This document shows, piece by piece, positions 25,613 to 29,209 of a DNA stretch of 29,209 nucleotides (its first letter is position 1; each line of letters begins with the position of its first letter). Source of the DNA: Magnetococcales bacterium (GTDB lineage: Bacteria; Pseudomonadota; Magnetococcia; Magnetococcales; JADGCH01); the NCBI GenBank assembly GCA_015228995.1, contig JADGCM010000005.1, forward strand, positions 1 to 29,209. The letters are read 5' to 3'. Below the pieces are notes generated by a model, which was not told where the DNA came from, did not search any database, and was given only the letters and a program-made list of their open reading frames with translations. A program made the position numbers and the translations under genes.

Positions 25613-25638
25613 CCCCCTCTCCATGAATGGCGAGGGGG
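25613..25638. repeat. REP-like palindrome, copy 1 of the intergenic cluster
   Basis: CCCCCTCTCCAT (25613-25624) pairs with ATGGCGAGGGGG (25627-25638), with one mismatch and a 2-base loop. Same family as the pair at 18855-18936. Confidence 0.88.
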
Positions 25639-25659
25639 AGACATGATACCGTTTTTACT

Positions 25660-25683
25660 CCCCTCTCCATTTATGGAGAGGGG
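25660..25683. repeat. REP-like palindrome, copy 2 of the intergenic cluster
   Basis: CCCCTCTCCAT (25660-25670) pairs perfectly with ATGGAGAGGGG (25673-25683) and is followed by TTGGGGGTGAGG, as in the copy near 18924. Confidence 0.9.
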
Positions 25684-25743
25684 TTGGGGGTGAGGTTCAT
25701 GCGGGTGCTTATCCCACTCCCGGAAAATGTGTGTATAGGGTAG

Positions 25744-25800
25744 CCCACAAGGGGAGAGGGGGAGCATGAGACCACTTTCCTTACCCTCTCCCCTTGTGGG
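25744..25800. repeat. Perfect 17-bp inverted repeat, copy 3 of the cluster
   Basis: CCCACAAGGGGAGAGGG (25744-25760) and its exact complement CCCTCTCCCCTTGTGGG (25784-25800) flank a 23-base loop. It lies about 24 bases past the stop of the exoprotein gene on the minus strand. No thymine run follows it. It could protect the 3' end of that message or reduce read-through into the isomerase gene. Confidence 0.92.
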
Positions 25801-25824
25801 AGAGGCAGGGCGATGGGTGCAAAA

Positions 25825-28800
25825 TCAATCACGACATTCCAGCCTAGCCACGGTGATGCCGCCTCGGTTGCCGGTTTGGGCCTGGGTCGGTTGGGGCCAG
25901 GAAGAGCGTAGATCTCCGGGTTGTTCGGGCAAACCGCCTTTGCCACCGATGACAAAACTGCTGTGACTGCCATACTTGCGTTTGGCACAGGGCCGGCCAC
26001 TAATAGCGCCTATGTCCACCAGCTGCATCGCTGCCGCCGATAGAGAATCAGCAACGTTGGTATTGGGGGTGTTGATACTCACCGTCCCCTGTAATCCCAA
26101 CGCCGATGAAGCAGTGATCGTGCTGTCTAGATCGCGCAATAGGGTCTGCGAGCTGATCTGGATATTACCTCCTGCACCCCCGTGGGCATTGGCTTCAATG
26201 CGGCTGCGTTCGAGGATGAAATAGATCGGGTCGATGAAGATGTTGCCACCACTGCCACCACCGCCCTTAACCGAGGTGGTGATGCCCGAATCGGTCAGAT
26301 AAATTCTGTCGCCAACCTGGATGTTAATATCGCCACCGCCACCACTCTCCGCCTTGGAAGCAATTTCACTCCGTCGTAACCGCAACTGATCGTTGGCTAT
26401 GAGGGTGATAGAACCAGCTGGCCCAGCCTTGTCCGCCGTCGAGGTGCTGTTGGAGGCGATGGTGCTCTTGTCCATCAGCTCGACTTGCTGGGTGTTGATG
26501 GCAATGGAACCACCCGTTCCCGCCCCAGCCGTTGAGCTTTCGATGCGGCTGCTACCGCTGAGGTTGAGCGATTGGCCATCAAACAGGATGGTGCCACCCA
26601 ACTTGTCGCCACCTGAAACACTGGCACTGATGATACTGCCAGCTGTTGCCGTTAGTGATGGTGTCGTGATAGCGATGCTGCCACCCCGGCCTTCTTTGGC
26701 TTCAGTCTTGATCATGCCATGGGCCAAGTTTATATTATCGGCTGCCGCCAGCTTAATCTCACCGGCATCTCCGCTGCTGCTATTGGAAGAGGTAATGGCG
26801 GCTCCTCCCTGCAACGACACCTGCCGCAACGATGGATCGTTGAGGGTAATATCACCGGCCTTGCCGCTACCTGAACCCGAAGTACTGATTTCAGCCTGAT
26901 CCGACAGCGCCAACAGCCCGGTCACCGCTACGATTTTACCGGCTTCACCCGTTGCGCTGGACTTGCCAAACAGGCCACTGTCTTTGCCAGCCAGGGTAAT
27001 ACCCTGCGGTGCCTTGACCGTCACCACGCCACCGGCACCCGCCCCAGCCGTTGAGCTTTCGATGCGGCTGCCACCGCTGAGGTTGAGCGATTGGCCATCA
27101 AACAGGATGGTGCCACCCAACTTGTCGCCACCTGAAACACTGGCACTGATGATACTGCCAGCTGTTGCCGTTAGTGATGGTGTCGTGATAGCGATGCTGC
27201 CACCCCGGCCTTCTTTGGCTTCAGTCTTGATCATGCCATGGGCCAAGTTTATATTATCGGCTGCCGCCAGCTTAATCTCACCGGCATCTCCGCTGCTGCT
27301 ATTGGAAGAGGTAATGGCGGCTCCTCCCTGCAACGACACCTGCCGCAACGATGGATCGTTGAGGGTAATATCACCGGCCTTGCCGCTACCTGAACCCGAA
27401 GTACTGATTTCAGCCTGATCCGACAGCGCCAACAGCCCGGTCACCGCTACGATTTTACCGGCTTCACCCGTTGCGCTGGACTTGCCAAACAGGCCACTGT
27501 CTTTGCCAGCCAGGGTAATGCCCTGCGGCGCTTTGACCGTCACCTCGCCACTGGCACCCGCTCCGGCCGTTGAGCTTTCGATGCGGCTGCCACCGCTGAG
27601 ATTGATCGATTGACCATCAATAAAAATATCCCCTCCAGCACCACTTTTTGATGTTGAACTGTCGATTCTACCTCCAGCTGACATAGAAAGAACTGGCGTG
27701 GTAACAGTCACATCACCACCCTTACCAGATTGGATGGTGCCTGCATAAAGGCCACTGGTGGTATAGCCATTGGGGATATTAATCGAACCAAAGCCGCTAA
27801 TCTGCAGCTGTTCTCGGGCAAGAATGGTAATACTACCAGCATTGCCGGAAGTTTCACTTTTGGCGGATATAAAACCACCATCATGGACACGGACACGATT
27901 GGCTTCAATCTGAATCTGTCCAGCACGACCACCGTTTTGGGTGGCAATCTCGGTGCTGGCAGCAATACGGCCACCATCGCCAACATCAACATCTTGAGCA
28001 GTGATGATAATTTGCCCAGCTTGGCCTGAACCAATGGTGAGACTATCAACTTGCGACACCCGATTGAGGATATTGGGGCCATCAGCACGACCGGCTACTG
28101 TTACCGATCCACTGGCCGTTAGTCTGACTGTGCCACCTGTTCCCGATCCGGAAACGGAACTGCGTAAGATGCCTCCACTCATGGTAAACTGGTCGACAAC
28201 TAAAGCAACGTCGCCAGCATGGCCATCGACCACAACAGCGCTAACATTCCCGTACCGTGTTAACAATAGCCTTGGTGTTGTGACGAGAATCGAACCGCTA
28301 TTGGAACGGCCCCAACCCGTACTGATAATTTCGGCTCCGAAAGAACCGTTTTCTCCATCCAAAGTAATTGACTCACGGCCAGTAACGGTAATATTGCCAT
28401 TGCTGCCCCCATCGTAACCAGCGGTCAAAATCTGTGCCCCAAATCCGCCACCATGCAGATTGATACGATGGGCGGTCGTTGTAATCGCTCCACCTGCAGC
28501 GCCACCGGTTCTGGTCCAAGAAGCAATCTCACCACCTTGGTTAATTTCCAGGTCATGGGTGTCGACGAAGATGGCCCCACCCGCACCACTCCCTTCAGTC
28601 TTGGTGTTGATCGATCCAGAAACAAAATTCCCCCCACCATTCCCAATGCGGGCAGTGCCCGCCACAGTAACATTGAGCGCTCCACCACGACCACTAGCTC
28701 CCGGATAGACCTTACTGTGGATTTCACCGCTATTTTCCAGAATCAGATCACCCCCCACAGTGGCGGATAGCGTTCCACCATTGCCAATGCTACTGGTTTC

Positions 28801-29209
28801 GGTATACAGCCCGGTAGAACTGGTGCTGTTACCACCGATACGCATATCGCCTCGACTGGTGATGGTTAGATTGCCTCCACTGCGATTGCCCCCGTAAGTC
28901 CCAGTAGAGATATAACTACCAGCATCTAAAACAATCGTTCCAGCGCTGATGGTCACGTCCGACCCCTGACCACTCCCAAACACATTGGCACGAATTTTAG
29001 TCCCGCTCCCCAACGTCAACGCGCCATCGCTGGTAATCTGGATACTGCCGCCCGATCCAGTGGCAGTCGAATTAACGTCTGCAGCAATATAGCTGGTAGC
29101 TCCGGACAGGGTGAGCGCCCCTTTTGAGTGGATGGTTAGCATTCCACCACTGCCTGAGCTTTTTGTCTGGGCGGTTAGATAAGTGGTGCTGTAAGTCGGA
29201 TTAATCCTT
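25825..29209 (-). CDS. Large secreted beta-helix exoprotein (TpsA/filamentous-hemagglutinin-like), partial
   Basis: The last 1127 residues of a very large surface protein; the frame stays open to the right edge (RINPTYSTTYLTAQTKSSGS precedes the first Met at 29142). The whole stretch is a repetitive right-handed beta-helix pattern, rich in Gly, Ser, Thr, Ile and Asn, with turns such as GSGGSIQITSDGALTLGSGT and GGDVTVTTPVLSMSAGGRID about every 20-25 residues. The C-terminal tail (GRPCAKRKYGSHSSFVIGGK then GGLPEQPGD) resembles the short conserved tail SSFxxxGxGGLPxxP of cyanobacterial-type hemagglutinin-like proteins. The N-terminal TPS secretion domain must lie beyond 29209. An internal 173-residue segment is duplicated. 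It is the likely cargo of the TpsB pore downstream. Adhesin or matrix roles are typical of the family, but the target is unknown. Confidence 0.92.
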   Translation of the reverse strand, partial: RINPTYSTTYLTAQTKSSGSGGMLTIHSKGALTLSGATSYIAADVNSTATGSGGSIQITSDGALTLGSGTKIRANVFGSGQGSDVTISAGTIVLDAGSYISTGTYGGNRSGGNLTITSRGDMRIGGNSTSSTGLYTETSSIGNGGTLSATVGGDLILENSGEIHSKVYPGASGRGGALNVTVAGTARIGNGGGNFVSGSINTKTEGSGAGGAIFVDTHDLEINQGGEIASWTRTGGAAGGAITTTAHRINLHGGGFGAQILTAGYDGGSNGNITVTGRESITLDGENGSFGAEIISTGWGRSNSGSILVTTPRLLLTRYGNVSAVVVDGHAGDVALVVDQFTMSGGILRSSVSGSGTGGTVRLTASGSVTVAGRADGPNILNRVSQVDSLTIGSGQAGQIIITAQDVDVGDGGRIAASTEIATQNGGRAGQIQIEANRVRVHDGGFISAKSETSGNAGSITILAREQLQISGFGSINIPNGYTTSGLYAGTIQSGKGGDVTVTTPVLSMSAGGRIDSSTSKSGAGGDIFIDGQSINLSGGSRIESSTAGAGASGEVTVKAPQGITLAGKDSGLFGKSSATGEAGKIVAVTGLLALSDQAEISTSGSGSGKAGDITLNDPSLRQVSLQGGAAITSSNSSSGDAGEIKLAAADNINLAHGMIKTEAKEGRGGSIAITTPSLTATAGSIISASVSGGDKLGGTILFDGQSLNLSGGSRIESSTAGAGAGGVVTVKAPQGITLAGKDSGLFGKSSATGEAGKIVAVTGLLALSDQAEISTSGSGSGKAGDITLNDPSLRQVSLQGGAAITSSNSSSGDAGEIKLAAADNINLAHGMIKTEAKEGRGGSIAITTPSLTATAGSIISASVSGGDKLGGTILFDGQSLNLSGSSRIESSTAGAGTGGSIAINTQQVELMDKSTIASNSTSTADKAGPAGSITLIANDQLRLRRSEIASKAESGGGGDINIQVGDRIYLTDSGITTSVKGGGGSGGNIFIDPIYFILERSRIEANAHGGAGGNIQISSQTLLRDLDSTITASSALGLQGTVSINTPNTNVADSLSAAAMQLVDIGAISGRPCAKRKYGSHSSFVIGGKGGLPEQPGDLRSSWPQPTQAQTGNRGGITVARLECRD
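26521..27039 (-). repeat. 519-bp tandem repeat in the exoprotein gene, copy A
   Basis: This segment and the next differ by roughly seven bases by eye, mostly at the 27000-27039 end. Each encodes 173 residues, exactly in frame, running from the GKDSGLFGKSSATGEAGKIV region to GGTILFDGQSLNLSG. Confidence 0.93.
27040..27558 (-). repeat. 519-bp tandem repeat in the exoprotein gene, copy B
   Basis: Second copy, directly adjoining copy A. A partial third copy of about 60 bp (27559-27620) follows, starting with the same GTTGAGCTTTCGATGCGGCT core and then diverging. The pattern fits unequal crossing-over between older beta-helix units. Confidence 0.93.

Noticed and set aside
25550..25624. 25-residue N-terminal extension of the isomerase
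   Set aside because: It runs into a REP palindrome and places a charged stretch before the signal peptide; the ATG at 25549 has a good ribosome site.
25613..25800. CRISPR-like array from repeated CCCTCTCC blocks
   Set aside because: Spacing is irregular, the units are palindromic and also occur at 18855-18936, and no cas genes are present; REP-like elements fit better.
26393..27418. Two plus-strand frames with nearly identical products (168 and 151 residues)
   Set aside because: Shadows of the duplicated beta-helix segment on the minus strand; their likeness only reflects the 519-bp repeat.

Overview
The window comes from a motile, LPS-bearing Gram-negative bacterium. It carries seven flagellar basal-body and export genes, an msbA plus waaE-type glycosyltransferase locus, and an outer-membrane two-partner secretion locus. 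The fused order flgB-flgC-fliE-fliF-fliG-fliH-fliI is common outside the enteric gammaproteobacteria (for example in deltaproteobacteria and Magnetococcales-like lineages). I would guess a deep-branching proteobacterium such as a magnetotactic coccus, but the sequence does not prove the taxon.

Layout. (1) 1-1004, minus strand: a PAS-PocR sensor protein running off the left edge, followed by a decayed IS3-type orfA relic (1160-1279). (2) 1318-8145, plus strand: a sigma-54-type promoter (1318-1333) and the flagellar genes flgB, flgC, fliE, fliF, fliG, fliH and fliI, closely packed. FliH has a long acidic tail with a 15-bp tandem repeat. fliJ, expected after fliI, is not there. (3) 8223-16337, plus strand: an envelope-glycan cluster 77 bp downstream of fliI. 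It holds a UDP-GlcNAc 2-epimerase (TTG start), five glycosyltransferases and the lipid A flippase MsbA, with several 4-bp start/stop overlaps. (4) 16339-18757: an accessory patch with a broken Rpn/YhgA-type nuclease relic, then an AT-rich gene that is probably a restriction endonuclease, and a D12-class adenine methyltransferase. (5) 18855-20694: a REP-like palindrome pair, a small unknown gene, and glycine dehydrogenase subunit 2 (gcvPB) without its usual partners. (6) 20689-29209, minus strand: a two-partner secretion locus. In transcription order it holds a large beta-helical TpsA-type exoprotein (N-terminus beyond the right edge, with an internal 519-bp tandem duplication), a cluster of palindromic repeats, a parvulin-type peptidyl-prolyl isomerase, a TpsB/FhaC-type transporter and an exported TPR-CHAT protease.

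How the genes work together. The flagellar set makes the MS ring, switch, rod base and export ATPase. The glycan cluster probably builds LPS core or surface polysaccharide, and its position opens the possibility of co-expression with motility. The last locus looks like a complete secretion module: passenger, periplasmic chaperone, outer-membrane pore, and an exported caspase-like protease whose target is unknown. That last link (CHAT protease with TPS) is the most interesting candidate for an undescribed system here.
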